A DNA stretch of 64,000 nt from Rubellimicrobium sp. CFH 75288 (GTDB taxonomy: Bacteria; Pseudomonadota; Alphaproteobacteria; Rhodobacterales; Rhodobacteraceae), in NCBI RefSeq assembly GCF_009904055.1, contig NZ_WYDP01000005.1, positions 310,001 through 374,000 on the forward strand, read 5' to 3'. Within the stretch, counting starts at the first letter, position 1. Each line of letters begins with the position of its first letter. The position numbers and the translations under genes are program-made. The notes under the pieces were generated by a model, which was not told the origin of the DNA, did not search any database, and worked only from the letters and a program-made list of their open reading frames with translations. Shown piece by piece: positions 1 through 8,795 of the stretch.

Positions 1-338
1 CGGGCATAGCGGCGCAGCTCCTCCGGCGCGAGCGGTCCGGTGGCGGCAGCGGTGCCGGCCGGCGGCGGTGCGGGGGGGCGGCGCGCCTCGGCCGCCCGGC
101 GGACCCGGCCGAGGATGCGACCATAGCCCCAGGCCAGTCCGACGAACCCCGTGAGCACCAGCCATTGCCCGGCATCCCCGCCGGTCGCCTCTCGCAGCGG
201 ATGACCGTCGCGAAGGGCCACATGGAGCGCGAGCGTCGCCGTCAGCAGCAGGCCCAGCATCAGCAGCCGCGCCTGCCGGGCAATCCCCGTCAGGGCGCCC
301 GCGATCCAGATCGCGGTGGCGGCGACCAGGACGATCAC
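1..338 (-). CDS. MoeB/ThiF/HesA-like protein with N-terminal membrane region (partial)
   Basis: This is the 5' part of a gene whose 3' end lies beyond the left edge; about 112 codons are visible. It starts at a GTG preceded by a perfect AGGAGG (344-349) five bases upstream, and lies 24 bases after dut. Residues 2-20 and about 25-40 form two hydrophobic segments, followed by an Arg/Pro/Ala-rich linker. Then comes APEELRRYAR, which matches the conserved entry to ubiquitin-activating-like (MoeB/ThiF) adenylyltransferase domains. Such enzymes adenylate the C-terminus of a small sulfur carrier (MoaD/ThiS). The adenylation domain itself is outside the window, so the assignment rests on the entry motif and on the coaBC-dut neighbourhood seen in Rhodobacterales. 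Confidence 0.7.
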   Translation of the reverse strand, partial: MIVLVAATAIWIAGALTGIARQARLLMLGLLLTATLALHVALRDGHPLREATGGDAGQWLVLTGFVGLAWGYGRILGRVRRAAEARRPPAPPPAGTAAATGPLAPEELRRYA

Positions 339-362
339 GCCCGCCTCCTCATGCCCGCGCCC

Positions 363-836
363 TCACGTCCGCCCCGTCGAGCCGAACCCCGCCTCGCCGC
401 GCGCGGTGGCCTCGCCCCGGCCGGGCTCGAAGAGAGCGCGCGCGACCGGGGCGAGCACCAGCTGAGCGATGCGCTCGCCGTGGCGGACGGTCTCGGGCAG
501 GGCGCCGGCATTCCACAGGATGACCCGCAGCTCGCCGCGATAATCCGCATCGATCGTGCCGGGCGCGTTGGGCAGGACCAGCCCGGTCCGCAGCGCCAGG
601 CCCGAGCGCAGGCGCACCTGCCCTTCCCACCCGTCGGGGATGGCGAGAACAAGGCCCGTGGGCACGGCCTCGCGCGCGCCGGGCGGCAGAACCAGCCCCG
701 TCCCGCGGAGCCGGGGGGGCAGGTTGGCGCGCAGGTCGGCGCCGGCCGCCCCGGCGGTGGCATAGTCCGGCAGCGGCAGGGACCGGTCCGCATCTCCGGT
801 CCAGTCCACGCGCACCACGGGCCGCGCCGCCGTCAT
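363..836 (-). CDS. dut: dUTP diphosphatase
   Basis: A 157-residue trimeric dUTPase that hydrolyses dUTP to dUMP and pyrophosphate, keeping uracil out of DNA and feeding dTMP synthesis. The family motifs are present in order: AGADLRAN (about residues 33-40), the SGLALR loop, [14 protein letters not shown] carrying the catalytic Asp (about 85-98), [10 protein letters not shown], and the C-terminal P-loop-like [11 protein letters not shown] that closes over the nucleotide. The ATG overlaps the coaBC stop codon (ATGA, 833-836), so the two are probably translationally coupled. Length is normal for the family. Confidence 0.96.
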   Translation of the reverse strand: MTAARPVVRVDWTGDADRSLPLPDYATAGAAGADLRANLPPRLRGTGLVLPPGAREAVPTGLVLAIPDGWEGQVRLRSGLALRTGLVLPNAPGTIDADYRGELRVILWNAGALPETVRHGERIAQLVLAPVARALFEPGRGEATARGEAGFGSTGRT

Positions 837-2077
837 CGGAGCGCCTCGGCCATGCGGGCGGCCAGACGGCGCGCCACCGCGTCCTTGCCCATCCGCGGCC
901 AGTGCTCCTCGCCCTCGGCGGTGATGAGCGTCACCGCGTTCTCGGACCCGCCCATGATCCCGGTTTCCGGAGAGACGTCGTTGGCCAGGATCCAGTCGCA
1001 GCCCTTGGCCTGCCGCTTGGCGCGCGCATGGTCGAGGACGCGCTCGGTCTCGGCGGCAAAGCCCACGACCAGCCGGGGCCGTCCATGGCCCAGCCGCGAC
1101 ACGGTGGCGAGGATGTCCGGGTTGGGCGCGAGCGCGAGAACGGGTGCCCCCCCTTCGCCCTTCTTGATCTTCTGCAGCGAGGCCTGCGACACGCGCCAAT
1201 CGGCCACGGCGGCGGCCATCACGGCGGCATCCGCGGGCAGCGCCGCGCGCACCGCCGCCAGCATCTGGCCCGCCGTCTCCACCGCCACCACCTGGACGCC
1301 CGGCGGCGGGGGAACCGCGGCGGGCCCCGTCACGAAGGTCACCCGCGCCCCCAGCGCGGCCAGCGCCGCGCCGATCGCAGCCCCCTGCGCCCCCGAGGAG
1401 CGGTTGGCGATGAAGCGCACGGGGTCGATCGGCTCGTGCGTGGGCCCCGAGGTGACGACCACGTGCCGCCCCGCGAGCGGGCCTGCCGCCCCGGCCGCCG
1501 GGATCTCCTCGCCGTCCCCGGCCGGTGCCAGGGCGGATTCGATGGCCGCGAGGATCGCCTCGGGCTCGGCCATGCGGCCCGACCCCCACTCGCCGCAGGC
1601 CATTGCTCCCTCGTCGGGGCCCACGAACAGCACCCCGTCCGCCCGCAAGGTCTCGAGGTTGCGGCGGGTGGCGGGATGGTCCCACATGCGCACGTTCATC
1701 GCCGGCGCCATCAGCACGCGCTTGTCGGTGGCCAGAAGCAGCGTGGACGCGAGATCGGGGGCGAGGCCGTGAGCGGCGCGCGCCATCAGGTCGGCCGTGG
1801 CGGGCGCGACCACCACCAGATCGGCCGCGCGCGACAGCTCGATATGGCCCATCCGCGCCTCGGCCGTCAGGTCGAACAGCTCGCGGTGCACCTCCGCGCC
1901 CGCGAGCGCGGCGACCGAGAGCGGCGTGACGAACTGCGCGCCCGCCTCCGTCAGCACGGGGGTGACGCGCGCACCCCGCTCCCGCAGGCGCCGGATCAGC
2001 TCCAGCGTCTTGAAGGCGGCGATGCCGCCGCCGATCACCAGAAGGACGTGCCGCCCCGCAATCCGACCCGGATCCAT
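833..2077 (-). CDS. coaBC: Bifunctional phosphopantothenoylcysteine decarboxylase / phosphopantothenate-cysteine ligase
   Basis: A 414-residue fusion carrying out two consecutive steps of coenzyme A synthesis. The N-terminal flavoprotein half (about 1-190) shows GGGIAAFK, the FMN-site PAMNVRMW and [10 protein letters not shown] with the reactive Cys. The C-terminal ligase half (about 200-414) shows [22 protein letters not shown] and the catalytic KIKK. All hallmark residues are present and the length is typical. The gene follows rpoH2 by 63 bases and overlaps dut by four bases. The coaBC-dut pairing is widespread in alphaproteobacteria. Confidence 0.97.
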   Translation of the reverse strand: MDPGRIAGRHVLLVIGGGIAAFKTLELIRRLRERGARVTPVLTEAGAQFVTPLSVAALAGAEVHRELFDLTAEARMGHIELSRAADLVVVAPATADLMARAAHGLAPDLASTLLLATDKRVLMAPAMNVRMWDHPATRRNLETLRADGVLFVGPDEGAMACGEWGSGRMAEPEAILAAIESALAPAGDGEEIPAAGAAGPLAGRHVVVTSGPTHEPIDPVRFIANRSSGAQGAAIGAALAALGARVTFVTGPAAVPPPPGVQVVAVETAGQMLAAVRAALPADAAVMAAAVADWRVSQASLQKIKKGEGGAPVLALAPNPDILATVSRLGHGRPRLVVGFAAETERVLDHARAKRQAKGCDWILANDVSPETGIMGGSENAVTLITAEGEEHWPRMGKDAVARRLAARMAEALR

Positions 2078-2140
2078 GCGCGGACCATGGTGGCGCCCCG
2101 GGTCCGAGTCAACGCGACCGCCCGGCGCAGCAGCCCGGCC

Positions 2141-3019
2141 TCAGCCGAACAGGCCCAGCACCTCGCGCGACTGGCTCTCGAGGCTGCGCCGCATCTTGCC
2201 GAAGGCCGCCGCCTCGAGCTGGCGGACGCGCTCCTTGCTCAGGCCGAGCTCGTCGCCGAGCGATTCGAGCGTGCGCGGCTCGTCCCGCAGCTTGCGCTCG
2301 CGCACGATGAACCGCTCGCGCTCGTTGAGCGCGGAGAGCGCGGTCAGCAGCCACTGGCGCAGCGTCTCGGTGTCGTGGCTCGCCTCCACGCGCTCGGCCG
2401 CCTGCGGCGTCTCGTCCTCCAGCGCCTCGATCCATTCGCGCCCCTCCTCCTCGGCGGATTGGGTCGCGTTGAGCGAGTAGTCGGACCCGGCCAGGCGGCC
2501 TTCCATCATCTCGACATCGGCGAGCGGCACGCCGACCTCCTTGGCGATCAGCCGGCGCACCTCGTGGGGGGGCAGCTCGATCCCCTGCGCCTGCGCCTCG
2601 CGCTCGATGCGCGCCTGGACGCGGCGCATGTTGAAGAACAGCGACTTCTGCGACGACGTGCTGCCCGTGCGCACCATCGACCAGTTGCGCATCACGTAGT
2701 CCTGGATGGAAGCCTTGATCCACCACACCGCATAGGTCGAGAAGCGCACGCCACGGTCGGGGTCGAACTTGTCGGCAGCCTTCATCAGGCCGAGCGACGC
2801 CTCCTGGATCAGGTCGTTCATGGGCGCGCCATAGCGGCGGAACTTGCCCGCCATGGAGATCGCGAGCCGCATATAGGCGGTGATCAGGCGATGGAGCGCC
2901 TTCTCGTCCCGCCGGTCGCGCCACGCATAGGCGAGCTTCAGTTCCGTCTCTGCGTCGAGCAGCTCCGCCCGCATCGCCGTCCGCGAGAGGTGCTGGTCCG
3001 CGTAGCCGTCAAGTGCCAT
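2141..3019 (-). CDS. rpoH2: RNA polymerase sigma factor, RpoH2-type (sigma-32 family)
   Basis: A 292-residue sigma-70 family factor. Region 2 reads NDLIQEASLGLMKAADKFDP and then STYAVWWIKASIQDYVMRN. An RpoH-box-like QKSLFFNMRRV follows, and region 4 contains LGLSKERVRQLEAAAF. The early YAWRD motif and overall sequence fit the second RpoH paralogue of Rhodobacterales (RpoHII), which in Rhodobacter sphaeroides serves the singlet-oxygen/oxidative response; that role is known for the family, not shown here. The start MALDGYADQ was chosen because it matches the family N-terminus. An in-frame ATG at 3130 would add 37 unrelated residues and run into the divergent cobP. A purine-rich GAGGAAGGG lies upstream, rather far from the start. 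Confidence 0.92.
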   Translation of the reverse strand: MALDGYADQHLSRTAMRAELLDAETELKLAYAWRDRRDEKALHRLITAYMRLAISMAGKFRRYGAPMNDLIQEASLGLMKAADKFDPDRGVRFSTYAVWWIKASIQDYVMRNWSMVRTGSTSSQKSLFFNMRRVQARIEREAQAQGIELPPHEVRRLIAKEVGVPLADVEMMEGRLAGSDYSLNATQSAEEEGREWIEALEDETPQAAERVEASHDTETLRQWLLTALSALNERERFIVRERKLRDEPRTLESLGDELGLSKERVRQLEAAAFGKMRRSLESQSREVLGLFG

Positions 3020-3100
3020 GGTGCGTCCGGTCCCTTCCTCTTGGTCGCCGGGGTTGGCCCCCTCCAAACCGACCCTGATACGTGGCCGAAACGAAGCCGG

Positions 3101-3643
3101 ATGGTGGAAGTTCCCTCCTTGCCCTTGCAAAATCCCGTTCTGGTCCTAGGAGGCGCCGCCTCGGGCAAGTCGCTCTGGGCCGAGCGCCTGGTCGAAAGGC
3201 TCGCGCCGCGCCGGCTCTACCTCGCCACGGCCGAGGCGGGCGACGGCGAGATGGGTTCACGCATCGCCCGGCACCGGGCGAGGCGGGGGGCGGGCTGGCG
3301 CACGATCGAGGCCCCGCTCGAGACGGCCGCGGCGCTGGCCCAGGCCCGTCCCGACGAGGCCGTGCTGCTCGATTGCGCGACGCTCTGGCTGTCCAACCAC
3401 ATGCTCGCCGGATCGGATCTCGCGGCCGAGGAGGACCGGCTGCTCGCCGCGCTCGGGGCCTGTCCCGCCCCCGTCGCCGTGGTCTCCAACGAGATCGGCC
3501 TCGGCCTCGTGCCCGAGACGGCGCTGGGCCGGCGCTTCCGCGACGCGCAGGGCGCGCTGAACCAGCGCCTCGCCGCCGCGGCGGGATGCGTGGTGTTCGT
3601 CGCCGCAGGCCTGCCGCTCGCGCTCAAGGGAGCGCTGCCGTGA
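3101..3643 (+). CDS. cobP: Adenosylcobinamide kinase / adenosylcobinamide-phosphate guanylyltransferase
   Basis: A 180-residue bifunctional enzyme of cobalamin nucleotide-loop assembly (CobP/CobU). It phosphorylates adenosylcobinamide and then transfers GMP to it. Visible motifs are the P-loop GGAASGKS (about residues 17-24), RIARHRARRG (the histidine region that carries the guanylyl intermediate), LLDCATLWLSN and the family-diagnostic VSNEIGLGLVPE. The ATG is divergent from rpoH2 with 81 bases between starts. Its stop overlaps the GTG start of the next gene, a histidine phosphatase also expected in the cobalamin pathway. Confidence 0.95.
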   Translation: MVEVPSLPLQNPVLVLGGAASGKSLWAERLVERLAPRRLYLATAEAGDGEMGSRIARHRARRGAGWRTIEAPLETAAALAQARPDEAVLLDCATLWLSNHMLAGSDLAAEEDRLLAALGACPAPVAVVSNEIGLGLVPETALGRRFRDAQGALNQRLAAAAGCVVFVAAGLPLALKGALP

Positions 3644-4212
3644 GGCGGCTCTGGCTGGTCCGGCACGGGCCCACCGGCGCGCGCGTCCTGTGCGGCTGGA
3701 GCGACCTGCCCGCGGACCTGTCGGATGCGGCCGCGCTCAACCGCCTCGCGCTCGCGCTGCCCGCCGCGCCCGTGGTCTCCTCCGACCTCCGGCGCGCGCG
3801 CGCCACCGCCGACGCGCTCGCCGAGGACCGCCCCCGCTTGCCGCCCGAGCCGGGCCTGCGCGAGATGCATTTCGGCGCCTGGGAGATGCGCACCCATGCC
3901 GAATGCGAGCGAGAGGACCCCGCTCTCGCCCGTGCCCTGTGGGAGACCCCCGGCACTCCCGCACCGCCCGGAGGCGAGAGCTGGGACGCCCTCTCGGCCC
4001 GCGTGCACGCCACGTTCGACCGCCTCCTCGCCGCACGGGCGGGCGACCTGATCGCGGTGTGCCATTTCGGCCCCATCCTCGCCTGCCTCCAGCGGGCGCG
4101 ACGGGTGGATGCCCGCACGGTCATGGCCCAGCGGATCGAACCCCTCTCGCTCAGCGTCCTGCGCATCGAGGAGGGCGGGTGGACCGAGGAGGCGGCGGGG
4201 CTGCGCCTGTAG
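3640..4212 (+). CDS. cobC: Histidine phosphatase family protein, probable alpha-ribazole phosphatase
   Basis: A 190-residue phosphoglycerate-mutase-like phosphatase. The start is GTG, overlapping the cobP stop (GTGA). The N-terminal LVRHGPTG carries the phospho-accepting His; SSDLRRARATA and the later CHFGP supply the second catalytic His and Arg residues. The overlap with cobP supports a role removing phosphate from alpha-ribazole phosphate or adenosylcobalamin phosphate. The fold is secure. The exact substrate is inferred from context, because family members include general phosphatases. Confidence 0.82.
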   Translation: MRRLWLVRHGPTGARVLCGWSDLPADLSDAAALNRLALALPAAPVVSSDLRRARATADALAEDRPRLPPEPGLREMHFGAWEMRTHAECEREDPALARALWETPGTPAPPGGESWDALSARVHATFDRLLAARAGDLIAVCHFGPILACLQRARRVDARTVMAQRIEPLSLSVLRIEEGGWTEEAAGLRL

Positions 4213-4225
4213 GGTCTTCGGCGCG

Positions 4226-4241
4226 TTAACCCCCCGTTAAC
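4226..4241. promoter_or_regulatory. CtrA-type binding box upstream of comM
   Basis: TTAA at 4226-4229, seven bases, then TTAAC at 4237-4241: an exact match to the full CtrA consensus TTAA-N7-TTAAC. It sits 38 bases before the comM start in the 67-base gap after the cobC-like gene. TTAA is extremely rare in this high-GC sequence. CtrA controls gene-transfer-agent and competence functions in Rhodobacterales, so a comM target is sensible. Binding is inferred. Confidence 0.7.
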
Positions 4242-4279
4242 CCTGATGCGGTAGTCTTGGCTCGGAATCGGGAGCGGTG

Positions 4280-5794
4280 ATGGTCGCCTTCGCCTACACG
4301 GTCGCGTTCGAGGGGGTGGAGGCGCGTCTGGTCGAGGTGCAATGCGCCGTGACGCCGGGCCAGCCCGCCTTTGCCATCGTGGGCCTGCCCGACAAGGCCG
4401 TCTCCGAGGCGCGCGAGCGGGTGCGCGCCGCGCTTTCGGAGATGGCGATCGCGCTGCCCGCGCGGCGGATCACGGTCAACCTGTCGCCCGCCGACCTGCC
4501 CAAGGAGGGGTCGCATTTCGACCTGCCCATCGCGCTCGCGCTGCTCGCCGCGCTGGAGGTACTGCCGCCCGAGGACGTGGCGCGGACCGTCGCGCTGGGC
4601 GAGCTGTCGCTGGGGGGCGCGCTCGTCCCCGTGGCGGGCGCGCTTCCGGCCGCGCTCTGCGCCGCCGAGGAGGAGCGGGTCCTGCTCTGCCCCCGCGCCT
4701 CGGGCCCCGAGGCGGCCTGGGTCGGCGCGGCCACCGTGATCGGCGCCGCCTCGCTGGCCGAGGTGATCCGCCACTTCTCGGGCGCGGGACCCATTGCCCC
4801 CTCCCGCCCCGGAGAGGTGGCCCCCGCCCCCGCCGCCCGCGACCTGCGCGACGTCAGGGGCCAGGAGCGGGCCAAGCGCGCGCTCGAGGTGGCGGCGGCC
4901 GGGCGGCACCACCTTCTGCTCGTGGGCTCGCCCGGGTCGGGCAAGTCGATGCTGGCTTCGCGCCTGCCGGGGCTCCTGCCGCCCCTCTCGCCGATCGAGG
5001 CGCTCGAGACGTCGATGGTCCATTCGCTGGCCGGGCTGCTGACCGAGGGGGGGATCAGCCGGACCGCACCCTTCCGCGCTCCCCACCACACCGCCTCGGT
5101 CGCGGCGATCGCGGGCGGCGGGCGCGGGGCGCGGCCGGGCGAGGTGAGCCTCGCGCATAACGGGGTGCTGTTTCTGGACGAGCTGCCCGAGTTCGGCCGC
5201 GCCGTGCTCGAGACGCTGCGCCAGCCCGTCGAGGCGGGCGAGGTGCTGGTCGCCCGCGCCAACGCCCATGTGCGCTATCCCTGCCGCTTCCTTCTGGTCG
5301 CCGCCGCCAATCCCTGCCGCTGTGGCCACCTGGCCGAGCCTGCGCGTGCCTGCGGCCGGGCCCCCCTCTGCGGCGAGGATTACCTAGGCCGGGTCTCGGG
5401 GCCGCTGATGGACCGCTTCGACCTGCGGCTCGAGGTGCCGCCCGTGGCCTTTGCCGATCTGGACCTGCCGCCTGCGGGCGAGGGGTCGGCCGAGGTGGCC
5501 GCCCGCGTGGCCGCCGCCCGCAGGGTGCAGGCCCGCCGCTTCGCGGGTCACGCGACCGCGCGGCTCAACGCCGACCTCGAGGGCGACCTTCTGGCCGAGG
5601 CGGCCGAGCCCGACGCCGAGGGGCGCGACCTGCTCGGCCGGCTGGCCGAGCGGATCGGCCTGTCGGCGCGCGGCTATCACCGCGTGTTGCGCGTCGCGCG
5701 CACCATCGCCGATCTCGACGCCTCCGAACGCGTGCGCCGCCCCCATGTGGCCGAGGCGGCGGGCTACCGGCTGGCCTTCGCGAAGGCGTCCTGA
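4280..5794 (+). CDS. comM: YifB/ComM-type Mg-chelatase-like AAA+ ATPase
   Basis: A 504-residue member of the ComM family, hexameric DNA helicases that promote branch migration when single-stranded DNA is integrated during natural transformation. The N-terminal ChlI-like domain runs to about residue 170 (GLPDKAVSEARERVRAAL). The AAA+ core has Walker A GSPGSGKS (about 216-223), Walker B GVLFLDELPEF and sensor AANPCRCG with its Cys cluster. The C-terminal Mg_chelatase_C domain is near 400-500 (LSARGYHRVLRVARTIADL). The ATG is preferred over the adjacent GTG at 4277, with GGAG five bases upstream. A CtrA-type box precedes it. The 3' end overlaps the convergent hydrolase gene by 31 bases. Confidence 0.93.
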   Translation: MVAFAYTVAFEGVEARLVEVQCAVTPGQPAFAIVGLPDKAVSEARERVRAALSEMAIALPARRITVNLSPADLPKEGSHFDLPIALALLAALEVLPPEDVARTVALGELSLGGALVPVAGALPAALCAAEEERVLLCPRASGPEAAWVGAATVIGAASLAEVIRHFSGAGPIAPSRPGEVAPAPAARDLRDVRGQERAKRALEVAAAGRHHLLLVGSPGSGKSMLASRLPGLLPPLSPIEALETSMVHSLAGLLTEGGISRTAPFRAPHHTASVAAIAGGGRGARPGEVSLAHNGVLFLDELPEFGRAVLETLRQPVEAGEVLVARANAHVRYPCRFLLVAAANPCRCGHLAEPARACGRAPLCGEDYLGRVSGPLMDRFDLRLEVPPVAFADLDLPPAGEGSAEVAARVAAARRVQARRFAGHATARLNADLEGDLLAEAAEPDAEGRDLLGRLAERIGLSARGYHRVLRVARTIADLDASERVRRPHVAEAAGYRLAFAKAS

Positions 5795-6672
5795 AGAAAG
5801 CGCGCCGCCTCCTGCAGCGAGGCGCGGGCCTCGGGCACCCAGCCGTCGAGGATGGGCAGCACATGCGGCGCCCCGGCCGCGAGGCGGAAGGTCACGGGGG
5901 CGCCGTCCTCGCGCAGGCGCGCGGCCATCCGCTCGCCGTCGCTGCGCAGGGCCTCCGCGTCGCCCACCTCGATCAGCACCGGAGGCGCCCCGGCGAAGCG
6001 GCCGAAGAGCGGCGAGGCGCGCGGGTCGCGGGGATCGGCGCCGCACAGGTAGCGCCCGACCACCTCGGGCATCCGCCCGACCGGGATCAGCGCGTCCGCC
6101 GGCCCGAGCGAGCGCAGGCTTTCGCCCGAGAGCGTCAGGTCGCACCAGGGCGAGAGCGCCACGAGCGCCGCCGGCCGCTCGCCCCGCCCGAGCAGGTGGG
6201 CCAGAAGCGCGAGCGCGAGCCCGCCCCCCGCGCTGTCGCCGCCCAGCGCGATGTCCTCCGCCCGGTAGCCCAGCGCGCGGAGGCCCTCCCAGGCGGCCAG
6301 CGCATCCTCGAAGGCGGCGGGAAAGGGCGCCTCCTGCAGCAGCCGGTAGTCCGGCGCCGCGATCTCGAGGCCCGAGAGCCGCGACAGCCGGGCGAGCATC
6401 GCCATGTGCGTGGCGCCACTGCCCGAGAGATAGGCGCCCCCGTGCAACCACAGCACCACGCGCCGCAGCGCCACGGGCCCCGCCGTGATCCAGTGGCAGG
6501 GCACGCCGCCCAGGGGACGCGGCAGGTCGCGGGCGAAGGGCGGCGGCCGGAACAGGCAGCGCGAGAGGCGGTCGAAGTCGCGCGCGGCGTCCTCGGGCGT
6601 GCGGGTCCGCGCCAGGAGCGGCCGCGCGACGCGCCGCATCAGGATCGCGCAGAGGCGCAGCCGCAGGCTCAC
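5764..6672 (-). CDS. Alpha/beta hydrolase, hormone-sensitive-lipase-like esterase
   Basis: A 302-residue carboxylesterase-type enzyme. It has the oxyanion-hole motif [11 protein letters not shown] (about residues 74-84), the nucleophile elbow GGDSAGGG (about 144-151), an acid region around [10 protein letters not shown], and a terminal His in [10 protein letters not shown], so the Ser-Asp-His machinery looks complete. It starts with GTG overlapping the gshB stop (GTGA) and is probably co-translated with it. The 3' end overlaps the convergent comM end by 31 bases. The physiological ester is unknown. Confidence 0.88.
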   Translation of the reverse strand: MSLRLRLCAILMRRVARPLLARTRTPEDAARDFDRLSRCLFRPPPFARDLPRPLGGVPCHWITAGPVALRRVVLWLHGGAYLSGSGATHMAMLARLSRLSGLEIAAPDYRLLQEAPFPAAFEDALAAWEGLRALGYRAEDIALGGDSAGGGLALALLAHLLGRGERPAALVALSPWCDLTLSGESLRSLGPADALIPVGRMPEVVGRYLCGADPRDPRASPLFGRFAGAPPVLIEVGDAEALRSDGERMAARLREDGAPVTFRLAAGAPHVLPILDGWVPEARASLQEAARFLQDAFAKASR

Positions 6673-7613
6673 CCCAGCCGCCGCCGCTCCACCGCCTCCC
6701 AGATGAGGCGGGCCGCGTTGATGCCGTCGAACCGCTCGAGTTCCTGGATGCCGGTGGGCGAGGTGACGTTGATCTCCGTCAGCCAGTCGCCGATCACGTC
6801 GATGCCGACAAAGACGAGGCCGCGCTCGCGCAGCAGGGGGCCGATCTCGGCGCAGATCTCGCGGTCGCGCGCGGTCAGGGGCGCAGGCTCGGGGCGGCCG
6901 CCAACATGCATGTTGGAGCGCGTCTCCCCCTCGGCCGGAACGCGGTTGATGGCGCCTACGGGCTCCCCGTCCACCAGGATCACGCGCTTGTCGCCGCGCC
7001 GCACGGCGGGCAGGAACTTCTGCACGATCAGCGGCTCGCGCGAGAAGCCGGTGAACAGCTCGTGCAGCGCGGCGAGGTTGCCGTCCTCGCCCGAGAGCTT
7101 GAACACCCCCGCGCCGCCGTTGCCGTAGAGCGGCTTGAGGATGATGTCGCCGTGGCGCGCGCGGAAGTCCCGCAGGGTCCCGAGGTCGCGCGCGATCGCC
7201 GTGGGGGGCGTCAGGTGCGGGAATCGCAGCACCAGGAGCTTTTCGGGCGCGTTGCGCACCGAGACGGGGTCGTTGACCACCAGCGTGCGGGGATGGATCA
7301 TCTCCAGCAGGTGCGTGGTGGTGATGTAGCCCATGTCGAAGGGCGGGTCCTGGCGCAGCCAGACCACGTCGAACTCCGACAGGTCCACCTCCGCCTCGGG
7401 GCCGAGCGTGGCGTGGTCGCCCCGCACGCGCCGCACCTCGAGCGGCCAGCCGCGGGCCAGCACGCGGCCCTCGCGGTAGAGCAGGCGGTCGGGCGTGTAG
7501 TGGAACAGCCGGTGCCCGCGCTCCTGCGCCTCGAGGGCGAGGCGGAAGGTGGAATCGGCGTCGATGCTGACGCCCCCGATCGGGTCCATCTGGAACGCCA
7601 CCCGCAAGCCCAT
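6669..7613 (-). CDS. gshB: Glutathione synthetase
   Basis: A 314-residue ATP-grasp enzyme that joins gamma-glutamylcysteine and glycine to make glutathione in the cytoplasm. Recognisable are the N-terminal [40 protein letters not shown], the ATP-grasp loop [17 protein letters not shown] (about residues 160-176), and the C-terminal metal and ADP site [19 protein letters not shown]. Length and motifs match proteobacterial GshB throughout. The gene is coupled downstream to the esterase gene and divergent from exoD. Confidence 0.97.
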   Translation of the reverse strand: MGLRVAFQMDPIGGVSIDADSTFRLALEAQERGHRLFHYTPDRLLYREGRVLARGWPLEVRRVRGDHATLGPEAEVDLSEFDVVWLRQDPPFDMGYITTTHLLEMIHPRTLVVNDPVSVRNAPEKLLVLRFPHLTPPTAIARDLGTLRDFRARHGDIILKPLYGNGGAGVFKLSGEDGNLAALHELFTGFSREPLIVQKFLPAVRRGDKRVILVDGEPVGAINRVPAEGETRSNMHVGGRPEPAPLTARDREICAEIGPLLRERGLVFVGIDVIGDWLTEINVTSPTGIQELERFDGINAARLIWEAVERRRLG

Positions 7614-7744
7614 GCGCGCCTCCCCGGCCGGTGCCGCCGCTTCATGCCCCGGACGCGGGCCGAGGGCAATGGCAGCGCGGGAACCCGGCCGGCCCCCTTC
7701 CTGTTCAAGGCACAGGAAGCCCTGCGCGCGTTCCGAGGTGCCCG

Positions 7745-8341
7745 ATGTCCGCCCCGTCCGTCCATGCCCTGAGCGACGTGCTCGACCAGCTCGAGCGCGC
7801 GGCCCATGGCGAGAGCATCACCGTGCAGGAGGTGGTGGACACGCTGGGCCACAAGTCCTTTGCGGCGCTGATGCTGGTCTTTGCGCTGGTCTCGACCTCT
7901 CCGGCGAGCGCGATTCCGGGCCTCACCGCCACGGTCGGGATCATCACGGCGATCCTGGCGGCCCAGATGATGTGGGGGCGGCGCAGCGTGTGGCTGCCGG
8001 GCTTCGTGACGCGCCGGCAGCTGTCGACGCAGCGGCTGTGCCAGGGGATCGGATGGCTGCGCCGTCCGGTCCGGTTCGTCGAGACCCTGCTGCGCGAGCG
8101 GCTGACGTTCCTGCTGCACCGGCCCTGGCTGCTGGTGCCGCTGGGGCTCATCATCGCGCTGGCCCTGTTCATGCCGGTCATGGAGATCATTCCCACCTCG
8201 GGGTCGATCGCCTCGGCGGTGATCGCGCTCTTTGCGGCAGGGCTGCTGACGCGGGACGGCGCACTGGTCGCGATCGCGCTCGCCCTTCTTCTGGCCGTGC
8301 CGGTGGCGATCTGGCATTTCGGCTTCGGCGGCGCGGCCTAG
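7745..8341 (+). CDS. exoD: ExoD-family membrane protein
   Basis: A 198-residue protein of the ExoD family, named for a Sinorhizobium exopolysaccharide/alkali-sensitivity gene whose biochemical role remains unclear. The N-terminal 40 residues are soluble ([27 protein letters not shown]). They are followed by FVFAL-like hydrophobic helices near residues 41-75, about 125-150 and about 150-195, with the family motif ASAIPGL. The ATG at 7745 gives [13 protein letters not shown] and a GAGGTG seven bases upstream. An in-frame upstream ATG at 7631 would add 38 residues without family support. Confidence 0.85.
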   Translation: MSAPSVHALSDVLDQLERAAHGESITVQEVVDTLGHKSFAALMLVFALVSTSPASAIPGLTATVGIITAILAAQMMWGRRSVWLPGFVTRRQLSTQRLCQGIGWLRRPVRFVETLLRERLTFLLHRPWLLVPLGLIIALALFMPVMEIIPTSGSIASAVIALFAAGLLTRDGALVAIALALLLAVPVAIWHFGFGGAA

Positions 8342-8351
8342 CGGCTGCGCC

Positions 8352-8795
8352 CTAGTCCCAGTCCGCGCCCCACGCGTTTTCCAGCACCGTCACCCGGCCG
8401 CTGCCGTCCACCAGCGCGAGGTCGTGGCGCTGGGGCGTGAGGGACCCGGCCGGCTCGCCCTGGCAGAAGGCCGCCAGGGCCGCAGAGACCCGATCCATCT
8501 GGCGCCGCGACAGGCGCCGGGTGGCCACAGCGATCTGCCGCGCGCACTTGACCTCGACCGCAACGACCGTCGCGCCGTCGCGCAGGATCAGGTCCACCTC
8601 GCCCCAAGGGCTGCGCCAGCGTCGGGCGAGGATCGTGCAGCCCCGGTCCGCATAGGCGCGCAGGACCGCCTCCTCCGCCATCAGGCCGGCGCGCCAGGCC
8701 GCGCCCCCGCGCAGCGACCGCCCCGGACCGGCCGTCCGGTCAGCCCGGCGGGGCGCCGCCCTCTCCGTCTGTTCCCCCGGACGCGCCGGACCCAT
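8352..8795 (-). CDS. yraN: UPF0102 (YraN) family nuclease-like protein
   Basis: A 147-residue member of UPF0102, an endonuclease-like fold related to Holliday-junction resolvases. The core shows GLMAEEAVLRAYADRG, then GEVDLILRDG and VVAVEVKCA, which carry the D...E-x-K residues of that fold. The only upstream ATG is at 8795. It overlaps the end of rsmI by 56 bases and gives about 35 residues before the conserved domain; the internal ATG at about 8681 would cut into it. The true start could therefore be a non-ATG codon between them. The rsmI-yraN order is a common genomic pairing. Confidence 0.85.
   Translation of the reverse strand: MGPARPGEQTERAAPRRADRTAGPGRSLRGGAAWRAGLMAEEAVLRAYADRGCTILARRWRSPWGEVDLILRDGATVVAVEVKCARQIAVATRRLSRRQMDRVSAALAAFCQGEPAGSLTPQRHDLALVDGSGRVTVLENAWGADWD

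Noticed and set aside
3109-3115. GGAACTT on the minus strand upstream of rpoH2, resembling an extracytoplasmic sigma-factor -35 element
   Set aside because: No matching -10 element was found at 16-18 bases, and the Rhodobacter RpoE pattern (TGATCC with TAAGA-like -10) is absent. It may be coding coincidence inside cobP.
3020-3130. Upstream in-frame ATG giving RpoH2 a 37-residue extension
   Set aside because: The extra residues have no match to RpoH N-termini and would overlap the cobP start. MALDGYADQ is the family start.
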